From contig NZ_CP135916.1 in the NCBI RefSeq assembly GCF_032391395.1, forward strand, positions 1,612,001 to 1,676,000: DNA of 64,000 nucleotides, in the 5' to 3' direction. Shown here one piece after another: positions 56,290 to 64,000 of the stretch (positions are counted from its first letter, which is position 1; the number at the start of each line of letters is the position of its first letter). The notes under the pieces are model-generated. The model did no database searches, had not been told where the DNA came from, and saw nothing but the letters and a program-made list of their open reading frames with translations. The DNA is from Sphingomonas sp. Y38-1Y. GTDB taxonomy: Bacteria > Pseudomonadota > Alphaproteobacteria > Sphingomonadales > Sphingomonadaceae. The position numbers were made by a program, and so were the translations under genes.

Positions 56290-57039
56290 TCAATCGGGCG
56301 AAGGGCCGGGGCGCCGCGCGGCGATCAGGAACTCGACATTGCCCTCCGGACCGGTGATCGGGCTCTGCTCGACCCCCTGGACCGCCCAGCCGATGCCGGC
56401 GAGCCAGTCGGCGACCTCTGCACAGACGCGCGCATGCACCTCCGGATCGCGGACGACGCCGCCCTTGCCGACCTCCTCGCGTCCCGCCTCGAACTGCGGC
56501 TTGATGAGCGCGATCAGCCCGCCGCCGGGCCGGACGAAGCCGAGCGGACGCTCCAGCACCTTGGCGAGGCCGATGAAGCTCGCATCGCAGACGACGAGGT
56601 CGATGGGCTCGAGCACGTGCGCGTCGGTCAGGATGCGCGCGCTCGTCTGTTCGTGCACGACAACGCGCGGATCCTGGCGCAATTTCCACGCAAGCTGGTT
56701 GGTGCCCGAATCGACGGCATAGACGCGCGCCGCCCCGCGGGTGAGGAGGACGTCGGTGAAGCCGCCGGTCGACGATCCCACGTCGATCGCCACCGCTTCG
56801 CCCACGGTCCAGCCGAAATGGTCGAGCGCGTGCGCCAGCTTGATCCCGCCGCGTGAGACCCAGGGATGATCGCGCCCGCGCACTTCGATCGCGGCGTCCA
56901 CCGCCAGCGACACGCCCGGCTTGTCGAGCTTCCGCTCGCCCGAGAAGACCAGGCCCGCCATCACCAGCGCCTGCGCCCGCGTGCGGCTCTCGGCGAGGCC
57001 GCGGTCGACGATGAGCTGATCCAAACGCTTCTTGGGCAT
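56290..57039 (-). CDS. tlyA: TlyA-family rRNA 2'-O-methyltransferase/hemolysin
   Basis: 249 residues. The N-terminal S4 RNA-binding domain (about 3-65) has KRLDQLIVDRGLAESRTRAQ. The methyltransferase domain follows: AIDVGSSTGGFTDVLLTRGA for SAM binding, VYAVDSGTNQLAWKL, DLVVCDASFIGL and ALIKPQFEAGREEVGKGGVV. TlyA methylates 16S and 23S rRNA (2'-O of cytidines) and so affects sensitivity to capreomycin-type drugs. ATG 57039 matches the usual first residues MPKKRLDQL. It is divergent from the RBBP9-type gene; a near-perfect palindrome stands between. Confidence 0.93.
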   Translation of the reverse strand: MPKKRLDQLIVDRGLAESRTRAQALVMAGLVFSGERKLDKPGVSLAVDAAIEVRGRDHPWVSRGGIKLAHALDHFGWTVGEAVAIDVGSSTGGFTDVLLTRGAARVYAVDSGTNQLAWKLRQDPRVVVHEQTSARILTDAHVLEPIDLVVCDASFIGLAKVLERPLGFVRPGGGLIALIKPQFEAGREEVGKGGVVRDPEVHARVCAEVADWLAGIGWAVQGVEQSPITGPEGNVEFLIAARRPGPSPD

Positions 57040-57093
57040 GGCGCGCGATACCGCCGAACGGCCTGCCGCAAAAGCCCTGCGACGAACCGCGCA

Positions 57094-57116
57094 CCTATTG
57101 CACACTGTGCAAGTAG
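57094..57116. promoter_or_regulatory. palindrome between tlyA and the hydrolase gene
   Basis: TTGCACA-C-TGTGCAA (57098-57112) is a perfect palindrome, and CCTA/TAGG (with one extra G) extends it to 57094-57116. It lies 55 bases upstream of tlyA and about 100 upstream of the hydrolase start, in a spacer of 176 bases. Dyads of this size and spacing are typical binding sites for dimeric repressors. Confidence 0.5.
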
Positions 57117-57215
57117 GAATTAGATCGGAAGTCGACGAGGGCAGGGACGCCGGCCGTGCCCCTAGAGCGACTTTGCGGCCCTCGCCCTCGTCACCGGACA
57201 AAAGGAAGAACGGCC

Positions 57216-57881
57216 ATGACGATCTTCTCCGACAGCCCGACGCGTCCCGTCGTGCTTACCGTTCCCGGCCTCGGCAGCTCGGGGCCTTCGCACTGGCAGA
57301 CGCTGTGGGAAGACAATCTGCCCGACACGCACCGCGTCGAGTTGGGCATGTGGAACAAGCCGCATCGCAACGCCTGGGTGACCAAGCTCGACCAGGCGAT
57401 CCGGTCGACGCGCGCGCCGGTGGTGCTCGCGGCGCACAGCCTGGGCTGCCTGGCGGTGGCGTGGTGGGCGGCCCTGTCGCCGCAGCCTTATGGCTGGCCG
57501 GTCGCGGGCGCGCTGCTCGTCGCGCCGGCCGATGTCGACCGCGCGGACGTCCACCCCGACATCGCCGCGTTCAAGCCCTCGCCGCGGCAGCTGCTGCCGT
57601 TCCCCTCGATCCTGGTCGCGTCGAACGACGATCCGTGGATAGAGATCGAGCAGGCGCGCAACCTGGCCGCGCAATGGGGAAGCCACTTCGTCGATGCCGG
57701 TGCCCAGGGGCATCTCAATGCCGCGAGCGGGATCGGCTGGTGGTCGGAAGGGCAGGAACTGCTCGACCGCGTGATGGATGCCGCCGCCGACCGCCGCGGC
57801 CAGCCCCGCAGCGCGAGCGAGGCGCGGCAGCTGCTCTCGGTCAGCGCGACCGAGGCGGCGGAGCGGCATTATTTGGGGTGA
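57216..57881 (+). CDS. RBBP9/YdeN-family alpha/beta hydrolase
   Basis: 221 residues. VVLTVPGLGSSGPSHWQTLW is the family's opening. The nucleophile Ser75 lies in VVLAAHSLGCLAV, the acid (Asp138) in VASNDDPW, and the His166 in GAQGHLNAASG, giving a full triad. These small serine hydrolases are cytosolic with unknown natural substrates. ATG 57216 follows AAGGAAG; the frame is open back to 57156. A palindrome stands in the upstream spacer. Members are often annotated alpha/beta hydrolase or serine hydrolase family protein. Confidence 0.88.
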   Translation: MTIFSDSPTRPVVLTVPGLGSSGPSHWQTLWEDNLPDTHRVELGMWNKPHRNAWVTKLDQAIRSTRAPVVLAAHSLGCLAVAWWAALSPQPYGWPVAGALLVAPADVDRADVHPDIAAFKPSPRQLLPFPSILVASNDDPWIEIEQARNLAAQWGSHFVDAGAQGHLNAASGIGWWSEGQELLDRVMDAAADRRGQPRSASEARQLLSVSATEAAERHYLG

Positions 57882-57904
57882 GGGTCGCCGCCGAGCTTAC
57901 CCAT

Positions 57905-57987
57905 CCCCGTTCGTGCTGAGCCTATCGAAGCACATGATCCGGGCGCAGCGCCTGTGACCCGTCCTTAGACAAGCTCAGGACGAACGG
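57905..57987. repeat. palindromic repeat, short copy
   Basis: The ends CCCGTTCGTGCTGAG and CTCAGGACGAACGGG are inverted copies (two mismatches) around about 53 bases, with TATCGAAG on the left side. The same ends occur in the two longer elements at 62198 and 62389, so all three belong to one family. It lies between two convergent genes (57216 and 57992) and could also work as a terminator. Confidence 0.8.
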
Positions 57988-57991
57988 GAGA

Positions 57992-60036
<2,045 letters not shown>

Positions 60037-60040
<4 letters not shown>

Positions 60041-60549
60041 GAAAGCGCCTCCTCGAACAGCTTCAGCGCCACGCGCACCGCGGCAATCCGCGTGGCCCCG
60101 CGGCCGATATCACCGAAATGCTCCTCGCGGTGCATCGTTTCGCCATCAACGCGCGCGCAGCCGAAATGGACGAGGCCGGGTTCGTCGTCGGGACCGCCGG
60201 GCCCCGCAAAGCCGGTGATCGCGACGGCAACCTGTGCATGGCTCGCCTTCAGCGCGCCCTCCGCCATCGCGACGGCGACATTCTCGCTGACCGCATGGCA
60301 CCGCTCGACCATGTCGCGGGCGAGATGGAGAAGCTCGCACTTCGCCTCGACCGAATAGGTGACGAACCCGCGCTCGAACGCACTCGACTTGCCCTCGACA
60401 TCAGTGAGGAGCGAGGCGAGCAGGCCGCCGGTGCAGCTTTCGGCCGTGGCGATCCGCCAGTCGCGGTTGTCGGCCAGGTCGAGGACGCGGGCGGCCAGCG
60501 CCTCGACATCGTCGGGCAGGGCGGGGGAGAGTTCTTCGGCTTCGCTCAT
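60037..60549 (-). CDS. pncC: nicotinamide-nucleotide amidohydrolase (CinA C-terminal type)
   Basis: 170 residues, only the C-terminal domain of CinA. The motif TAESCTGGLLASLLTDVEG holds the nucleophile Ser and the Thr-Gly-Gly loop; FVTYSVEAKCELL and AVAITGFAGPGGPDDEPGLV are also typical. It turns NMN into nicotinate mononucleotide, which feeds the NAD pathway. The four-base overlap with nadE joins salvage and final synthesis steps in one operon. An ATG at 60549 with MSEAEELSP is a natural start. Confidence 0.92.
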
Positions 60550-60593
60550 GGCGAGAGCCTAGGATGCTCGCGTCGCCCCGCCCATAATGTCGA

Positions 60594-61295
60594 TCAGCCC
60601 TTGGCCGCGTAGACCAATGCGCCTTCGCCCAGATGGTCGAACACGCGCTGAAGCTCGTTCTCGCCGACCGCGAAGCAGCCTTGGCTGCGGCCGAGCTTGC
60701 CGTGGCTGATGAGCATGTCCTTGTTGGCGTACCAGGCGGCGTGGATCACGATCGCGCGCGACAGAGCGTTCGAGTTGGTGGGATCGAGCCCGACCAGTCG
60801 CTGCGACCGGCCATGCTGGCCGACATAATAATTGTCCGCGACGAACGCGCCCTCGCACGTCGCTTCCGACCCGTCGTCGTTCGAGAAGCGCTGGAGAAAG
60901 GCAGTGTGCCCGGGATCCGAGCCGATGCCGTGCGCGACCAGCAGCTTGTCGACGCGGCCATTGGCGAGATCGACGAGCGCCAGGCGCGAGCGATAGGACG
61001 CAGGCGTGAAGTCGATGATCGCGACACGGTCGCGCTGGCGAAGCTGGCCGGCATGCGTGTCGCGCGCGGCGCGGGCGCGTTCGACCAGCGAGGTCGCGAC
61101 ACCGGCAATCGTCGGCGGCGGCGCGGGGGTCGCGGCGACGGCGGTCGGCTTCGACGCGGGCTTGGGTGCCGGCTGGCTGCCGACGGATTGAAGCGGCTGG
61201 CGCATGCAGCCTGGCACGATCAGCGCGGCGGCGGCAATCCCGCCAGCCCGCAGCATCCCGCGCCGGGACGCGGTTCCGGTTAACAACTCGTTCAC
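60594..61295 (-). CDS. murein L,D-transpeptidase catalytic domain protein (YkuD_2), Tat-type lipoprotein
   Basis: 233 residues. The leader TASRRGMLRAGGIAAAALIV holds a twin-arginine-like SRRGML and ends in a lipobox (VPGC), which suggests Tat export and lipidation. The catalytic domain has VAIIDFTPASYRSRLALVDL, VIHAAWYANKDM and SHGKLGRSQGCFAV, the last with the His, Gly and Cys of L,D-transpeptidases in the YkuD_2 version. It probably forms or edits peptidoglycan cross-links, or tethers outer membrane proteins. The start is GTG 61295. It is divergent from a YkuD protein only 30 bases away. Confidence 0.87.
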   Translation of the reverse strand: MNELLTGTASRRGMLRAGGIAAAALIVPGCMRQPLQSVGSQPAPKPASKPTAVAATPAPPPTIAGVATSLVERARAARDTHAGQLRQRDRVAIIDFTPASYRSRLALVDLANGRVDKLLVAHGIGSDPGHTAFLQRFSNDDGSEATCEGAFVADNYYVGQHGRSQRLVGLDPTNSNALSRAIVIHAAWYANKDMLISHGKLGRSQGCFAVGENELQRVFDHLGEGALVYAAKG

Positions 61296-61325
61296 GATAC
61301 GCTAAGCCCCACCGATGGTCTTGGC

Positions 61326-62165
61326 ATGAAGCGAGCGTATATCATGAAAGGGAGGGCACTTCCGGGACTTGACATGGGAAAGTGCCGCGGCTCGTCCCGC
61401 ATAACCAACGACTTGGCGAGATCGGCACGAACATTGCGGCGAGTGGTTGCAGCGGTTCTGGCGGTGCTCGCTGCGACGTCGATGCCCGTTGCCGCACAGC
61501 TTCCCAACCTCGAATCGCGCGCGGCGATGCTGCGCAATGGCGAGTTCGCCTGGGAGGAGGGCGCTGCCGCGGCAGGGCCGGTGGCGATCCTCATCAGCAT
61601 CGAGGACCAGCTCGCCTATGTCTATCGCGGCGGTGCGCTGGTGGGCGTGTCGACGGTGTCGACGGGCAAGCCCGGCAAGTCGACGCCCGCGGGCAGCTTC
61701 ACCATCCTCCAGAAGAAGGTGTTCCACCGCTCCAACCTCTATTCGAACGCGCCGATGCCCTACATGCAGCGGCTGACCTGGAGCGGGATCGCGATGCACG
61801 CCGGGCAGCTTCCGGGATATCCCGCGTCGCACGGCTGCATCCGGTTTCCGGCCGCGTTCGCCAAGCGACTCTATGACTTAACCGAGATGGGCGGAGAGGT
61901 GCGGATCGTCAGCGGTCGTGTGCCGGGGATGCCTGATGCCGCGCCGAAGCCGCGCGAACTGCCGCCCGTCACCGTCGCGCAGGTCCGCCGCCCAGCGCCG
62001 ATGCTCGTCGCCGATGCCGCCAGCGTCGCCCGCCACGACGACGCCGCCCGCGTGGGCGAGACGAGCGCCGCGCCGCGCATCGAGCTGGCGTCGGAGACCG
62101 CGTCGTTCGCGAGCTATGACGTGGTGGTCGCGAGCGGGTATGGCGCGCGGGGCGGGGTGGATTGA
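61326..62165 (+). CDS. L,D-transpeptidase (YkuD/ErfK family)
   Basis: Up to 279 residues. An N-terminal basic stretch and one helix (VVAAVLAVLAATSMPVAAQ) form a signal peptide. The YkuD domain has ILISIEDQLAYVYRGGALVG, STGKPGKSTPAGSF and the active-site motif HAGQLPGYPASHGCIRFP with the catalytic Cys. The C-terminal 80 residues are Ala/Pro-rich without a domain. Starts at ATG 61326, 61344 or 61374 are all in frame; the last leaves room for a promoter and still gives a good signal peptide. GGCACTTCC (61355-61363) and GGAAAGTGCC (61377-61386) form a near-palindrome around it. A peptidoglycan or outer-membrane tethering role is expected. Confidence 0.88.
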   Translation: MKRAYIMKGRALPGLDMGKCRGSSRITNDLARSARTLRRVVAAVLAVLAATSMPVAAQLPNLESRAAMLRNGEFAWEEGAAAAGPVAILISIEDQLAYVYRGGALVGVSTVSTGKPGKSTPAGSFTILQKKVFHRSNLYSNAPMPYMQRLTWSGIAMHAGQLPGYPASHGCIRFPAAFAKRLYDLTEMGGEVRIVSGRVPGMPDAAPKPRELPPVTVAQVRRPAPMLVADAASVARHDDAARVGETSAAPRIELASETASFASYDVVVASGYGARGGVD

Positions 62166-62197
62166 GGCTGTGCCTCAGATGGCGCGCTCTGATTTCC

Positions 62198-62340
62198 CCG
62201 TTCCTGCTGAGTAGAGACCGAGTAGCCCGCTAGGGCGTATCGAGGGCTCGTATCGAAGTACCGTCACACGCGCCAACGTCCTTCGATACGCCGCCTCGAT
62301 ACGCCCTGCGGGCTACTCGGCGGCTACTCAGGACGAACGG
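62198..62340. repeat. 143-base palindromic repeat, copy 1
   Basis: The ends CCGTTCCTGCTGAGTAG and CTACTCAGGACGAACGG are inverted copies. Internal segments GCGTATCGAGG and CCTTCGATACGC are also complementary. The element is followed after 48 bases by copy 2, so the two are direct tandem repeats of an inverted element. The stretch 62166-62558 holds no gene; it is filled by these two copies and short linkers. It lies between convergent genes. Confidence 0.88.
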
Positions 62341-62388
62341 TTGGGGGGGTGATTGGGGAGTTAGCCCAGGCCGCCGATCCTCCCCTTC

Positions 62389-62534
62389 CCGTTCGTGCTG
62401 AGTAGAGACCGAGTAGCTCCGTAGGAGCGTATCGAGGGCTCGTATCGAAGTACCGTTCCGCGCACCAACCTGTCCTTCGATACGCCACCTCGATACGCGC
62501 TTCGCGCTACTCGGCGGCTACTCAGGACGAACGG
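62389..62534. repeat. 146-base palindromic repeat, copy 2
   Basis: Nearly the same as copy 1, with small differences in the left half (GTAGCTCCGTAGGAGCGTATC against GTAGCCCGCTAGGGCGTATC, each 20-21 bases) and compensating changes in the right half (CGCGCTTCGCGCTACTC against CGCCCTGCGGGCTACTC). Changes on both sides suggest selection for or gene conversion of a stem structure. Ends CCGTTCGTGCTGAGTAG and CTACTCAGGACGAACGG match the family at 57905. Confidence 0.88.
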
Positions 62535-62558
62535 TTAGCGGGGTGATGAGAGGACAGC

Positions 62559-63146
62559 TCAGGCCGCCCGCGGCTTCGCGCCTGGCCAGTCGTCCGCCGC
62601 CAATTCCGGCAGCGCGCACAGGTCGCTCCGCTCCCCCTCGAACACCAAGGGCGTTCCGAAGCGCACTCGCGACGGATCGACGGCGTGGAGGGTCTCGCCC
62701 ACGCCGCCGACGCCCCCGCAGCCGATGACGAGATAGGCGATTGAATGGCTGTTGCAGCCGAGCATCGCATCGGCGACATGGCCGATCGCGGTGCCGTCGC
62801 GGTCGACGACGCGTGCGCCGACGACGCGGCCGAGCGCCACCTTGGTCTCGTCGCGCTGGTCGGCGCTGCGCTGCTCGGCACGCTCGCCGCCCTTGTCGTA
62901 GCGCGCCTGCCGGCCCAGCCAGCGCCAGATGCCGACGACGTTGACGAACGTCAGGAAGCCGTTGGTGAGCAGCAGGTTGGTCTGGCCCGACGACAGGCCG
63001 ACGATCGACCAGGCGACCGACCCGATCGAGAACACGACGAAGCCCCAGCCGGTGACGCGCGCGCCCAGATTGGCGGCGGTCATCATCGCCGCGATCATCG
63101 TCGCGGCCGGCGCGATCCACCCAGCGATGTCGGCAAGCCCCTGCAT
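62559..63146 (-). CDS. membrane protein with C-terminal PRC-barrel-like domain
   Basis: 195 residues. The first 80 or so contain three hydrophobic helices (WIAPAATMIAAMMTAANLGA, WGFVVFSIGSVAWSIVGLSS and NLLLTNGFLTFVNVVGIWRW), a plan similar to small PnuC-like or YgjV-like membrane proteins. The C-terminal part (about 105-190) looks like a PRC barrel: VALGRVVGARVVDRDGTAIG, IAYLVIGCGGVGGVGETLHA and VDPSRVRF. The linking region is highly charged (DKGGERAEQRSADQRDETK). PRC barrels bind proteins or RNA, often at the membrane. Function unknown. ATG 63146 gives an N-terminus straight into helix 1. Confidence 0.7.
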   Translation of the reverse strand: MQGLADIAGWIAPAATMIAAMMTAANLGARVTGWGFVVFSIGSVAWSIVGLSSGQTNLLLTNGFLTFVNVVGIWRWLGRQARYDKGGERAEQRSADQRDETKVALGRVVGARVVDRDGTAIGHVADAMLGCNSHSIAYLVIGCGGVGGVGETLHAVDPSRVRFGTPLVFEGERSDLCALPELAADDWPGAKPRAA

Positions 63147-63273
63147 ATAAACGCGAAACGTCGCGTGTGGCTCGGCCGTTCCGTTTGTAGATGCTGGGCC
63201 GCCGGCCGTGTCTTGCTGTAAAGAACTGACATGGCATGATGGCGGCCGAGCGTCAGGGGGCGGAGCACCAGCG

Positions 63274-64000
63274 AATGGCCGAACACAAGCTGATCGCCGG
63301 CCATGCCGTGCGCCGGGTGCGGCGCCAGCTCGGGCTGACGCAGGCGGCGATGGCCGACGCGCTCGATATCTCGCCGAGCTATCTCAACCTGATCGAGCGC
63401 AACCAGCGACCGATCTCGGCGACGCTGCTCGTGCGGCTGGCCGAGCGGTTCGACTTCGACGCGCGCACGCTAGCCGCCAGCGAGCCCGGCGGCGGGCGTG
63501 CGGCGATGCGGCGGCGGCTGGGCGACCCGATGTTCGCCGACCTCGACATCGATCGCGCCGAACTCGACGAGTGGCTGGCGAGCGCCCCCGGCGGCGCCGA
63601 GGCCTTTGCGCGGGCGTTCGACGCGCGCGGCGGGGAGGGGGCGGGCGACAATCCGCACGACCGCACCGCACGCGAGGTGCGCCGCGCGATCGAGCATTGG
63701 CGCAACCATTTCCCCGACCTCGACGCCGCGGCCGAGGGGCTTGCCGACGAGCTTCGGCTGTCGAGCGGCGACCTGATCCCTGCGCTCGCCGACCGGCTGC
63801 GGACGCGGCACCAGCTCTCCGTCCGCATCCTGCCGGTCGAGGTGATGCCCGACCGATTGAAGCGGCTGGACCTCCACGCGCGCCAGCTTCAGCTGTCCGA
63901 ACTGCTCGACCCCGCCAGCCGCGCCTTTGCGATGGCGGAGCGGCTGTCGGGCGAGGTGCAGGGCGAGGTCGACGCGATCGTGCGAGGCGCCGGGCTGTCC
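63274..64000 (+). CDS. XRE-family regulator of ScfR/RamB type (3' end missing)
   Basis: The first 242 residues are inside the window. An HTH_3 domain (about 8-62) reads VRRVRRQLGLTQAAMADALD, ISPSYLNLIERNQRPIS. A spacer follows, then the opening of the domain found in short-chain acyl-CoA regulators (LSSGDLIPALADRLRTRHQL, SVRILPVEVMPDRLKRLDL). Such proteins of about 470 residues usually go on with an ImmA/IrrE-like peptidase-fold part and control acyl-CoA, glyoxylate or methylcitrate genes. ATG 63274 follows GGGGGCGGAG by nine bases; no earlier in-frame start exists. The stop lies beyond the window. Confidence 0.88.

Overview
The window is GC-rich alphaproteobacterial chromosome, most likely from a sphingomonad (Sphingomonas or a relative). 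That rests on the sphingan-like export genes, the style of the L,D-transpeptidases, UbiK, TspO and VanZ-type genes, and the base composition; no rRNA or other lineage marker is present. No tRNA, rRNA, CRISPR array, transposase or phage integrase was seen. About 50 of the 64 kb are devoted to cell-surface polysaccharide.

Region 1 (bases 1-29,329) is a large exopolysaccharide locus in mixed orientation. It starts with three tandem CgeB-like glycosyltransferases and a UDP-glucuronate decarboxylase-type enzyme. Next come the only polyprenyl-phosphate sugar-1-phosphate transferase in the window, a Wzy/ligase-like protein, an acyltransferase-SGNH fusion, and a tightly overlapping block of GT4, GT2, Wzx flippase, GT4 and GT4. 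A second Wzy-like protein, a WecG/TagA-type transferase and a membrane-anchored GH74-like beta-propeller complete the plus-strand part. The minus-strand operon from 27,938 to 19,348 encodes an OPX (Wza-like) lipoprotein, an outer-membrane beta-barrel, a Wzz/BY-kinase, a GT-C-like membrane protein, a DPM1/GtrB-like transferase and a GtrA domain fused to a polytopic protein. A split PssD/PssE (Alg14/Alg13-like) glucuronosyltransferase lies just upstream of it.

Region 2 (29,599-39,855) holds a PPP-type phosphatase, a small secreted Gly/Ser-tailed protein with a strong terminator, an M48-PDZ protease, and a second export set (ligase/polymerase with a C-terminal repeat region, second OPX, second BY-kinase). 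An orphan Rap1a-like protein, a SleB-type wall hydrolase and two small membrane proteins follow.

Region 3 (40,001-48,577) is a compact second Wzx/Wzy cassette: GT4, a small protein plus SGNH hydrolase, two GT4, a WcaF-type acetyltransferase, Wzy and Wzx. It has no initiating transferase of its own. Region 4 (48,574-55,223) supplies precursors: WecB and WecC (UDP-ManNAc and UDP-ManNAcA), a methyltransferase, a UDP-glucuronate 4-epimerase-type enzyme and GalU, together with a second PPP phosphatase and a VanZ-like protein.

Region 5 (55,237-64,000) is ordinary chromosome: UbiK, TspO, TlyA, an RBBP9-type hydrolase, NAD synthetase with PncC, two L,D-transpeptidase-type proteins, a PRC-barrel membrane protein and the start of an XRE/ScfR-type regulator. 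Three copies of a palindromic repeat with shared ends (57,905; 62,198; 62,389) and one unrelated inverted repeat (55,237) lie between these genes.

Working model (inference): GalU makes UDP-Glc. A dehydrogenase encoded outside the window, the UXS-type enzyme and the 4-epimerase would turn it into UDP-GlcA, UDP-Xyl and UDP-GalA, and WecBC makes ManNAc(A). The phosphotransferase starts repeat units on undecaprenyl phosphate, the cytoplasmic GTs extend them, Wzx flips them, Wzy polymerises them, and the two OPX/BY-kinase sets export two different polymers. The GtrA/GtrB/GT-C-like genes probably add side branches in the periplasm.
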